Source: Pseudomonadota bacterium (GTDB lineage: Bacteria; Pseudomonadota; Gammaproteobacteria; Steroidobacterales; Steroidobacteraceae). Taken from it: 64,000 nt of DNA. A model generated the notes under the pieces. That model was not told the DNA's origin. It saw nothing but the letters and a program-made list of their open reading frames with translations, and did no database searches. Of this stretch, positions 63,413 to 64,000 are shown piece after piece. The stretch lies in NCBI GenBank assembly GCA_021792755.1, contig JAJYUA010000002.1:161061-225060 (forward strand), written 5' to 3'. Every line of letters starts with the position of its first letter. The stretch's first letter is position 1. Made by a program: the position numbers and the translations under genes.

Positions 63413-64000
63413 TCACCGAGGAGCGGCGCGAGCGCCACCGTGAGCGGCTTTTGCGGCGCTGAACGGATTGAGGACAAACGTCGTCAGGTTGAGCGAGCCG
63501 AGGTTGCATGCCCCGTAGGGAGGCTGGGGCTCTTCGGCGCAGGGGTTGGTCGCGCTCAAGATCTCCGCATAGCCGAGGTTATTCTCCGCGTTGATGCGGT
63601 CGATGAACAGCACTCCGGGCTCGGCCGAGGCGTGCGCGCTCGCGCAGAGTTTCCTCCACAGCTGCCGCGCGCACTCTCCTGCGCACGCGGCACGGGACCG
63701 GGGTGGCGCTGGCGCTCCAGCGCCGCGCGAGCGTCTCCCCGTCCTCCTCCTCGGCGCCTCGCGGGAACACCAGCGGCCAGGGCGCATCCGTGCGCACCGC
63801 TTGCATGAAGGCGTCGGTGACGAGCACGGACAGGTTGAAATGGGCCAGCGCCCCCGGGGCGCGCTTGCCGTCGAGGAATTCCTCGATGTCCGGGTGGTCG
63901 CAGCGCAGGGTCGCCCTCATGGCGCCCCGAGGAGCACCGGTCGAGAGAATGGTGGCGCACATGGCATCCCAGACGTACAGGAACGAGACCGGTCCCGAGG
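63413..64000 (-). pseudogene. nrdJ: Frameshifted 3' part of a class II (B12-dependent) ribonucleotide reductase gene
   Basis: From the window edge the minus strand reads GPVSFLYVWDAMCATILSTG, then GAMRATLRCDHPDIEEFLDG and HFNLSVLVTDAFMQAV, up to about PVPCRVRR. The reading then shifts frame near 63665-63690 and resumes with LWRKLCASAHASAEPGVLF, IDRINAENNLGYAEILSATN and PCAEEPQPPYGACNLGSLNL. It stops at 63413, well short of the family's normal C-terminus. The class II call rests on the CDHPDIEEF and PPYGACNLGS blocks. The gene continues beyond the window. Confidence 0.78.

Overview
The window is G+C-rich, densely coded DNA (roughly two thirds G+C by eye) from a proteobacterium, most likely a gamma- or betaproteobacterium. 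Lipoprotein and outer-membrane components, three tripartite efflux systems, a RhtA-type exporter, HtpX and CueR/CopA all point to a Gram-negative cell. The density of metal, efflux and anion-stress genes suggests life in a metal-rich, possibly acidic habitat; that is inference. No rRNA, tRNA, CRISPR array or intact insertion sequence was seen.

Layout. 1-0.85 kb: intergenic, with a decayed HtrA-type PDZ tail. 0.85-8.5 kb: a CusRS-type two-component pair followed by an outer-membrane/adaptor/RND metal efflux operon with a cop-box-like palindrome in front. 8.9-16.5 kb (minus): MFS transporter, RhtA-like exporter, diguanylate cyclase, PAS hybrid kinase, APC permease; then a divergent acetamidase. 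17.7-22.6 kb (minus): carboxylesterase, two PAP2 phosphatases, a small winged-helix regulator and its membrane-protein partner. 23-28 kb: an orphan HyuA-type hydantoinase, then an RcnR-type repressor with its operator and a P1B-type ATPase whose metal-site motif is altered. 28-31.4 kb (minus): patatin lipoprotein and an HpnP-like B12/radical SAM enzyme. 31.9-38.9 kb (minus): a second RND efflux operon and a DUF3300 protein. 39.1-42.6 kb: a MacAB-like pair. 42.6-45.6 kb (minus): a ribosome hibernation factor fused to a cold-shock domain and two L,D-transpeptidases.

46.2-57 kb is the most interesting part. It looks like a fluoride-responsive island. Two clear crcB-type (fluoride) riboswitches lie back to back at about 55.7-55.9 kb, each behind its own promoter. 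One reads left into a 47-codon ORF and six genes for a Hyf/formate-hydrogenlyase-like membrane complex; the other reads right into a P-loop ATPase gene that meets a convergent DUF190 gene. A third, less certain riboswitch precedes an enolase gene, followed by a frameshifted MutS-like remnant. The large subunit of the Hyf-like complex lacks the cysteines that bind Ni-Fe, so it should not be a hydrogenase; it resembles the energy-converting-hydrogenase-related (Ehr) complexes, whose reaction is unknown. No fluoride channel (CrcB/Fluc) or CLC-F exporter is in the window.

57.2-60.3 kb: a copZ-copA-cueR copper operon with a textbook CueR promoter. 60.4-63.3 kb: HtpX protease, a LysR regulator and a PagL-like outer-membrane protein. 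The right edge holds the frameshifted end of a class II (B12-dependent) ribonucleotide reductase gene that continues beyond the window. Scattered gene remnants (PDZ, MutS, NrdJ and two uncertain ones) show that decay is common between the intact operons.
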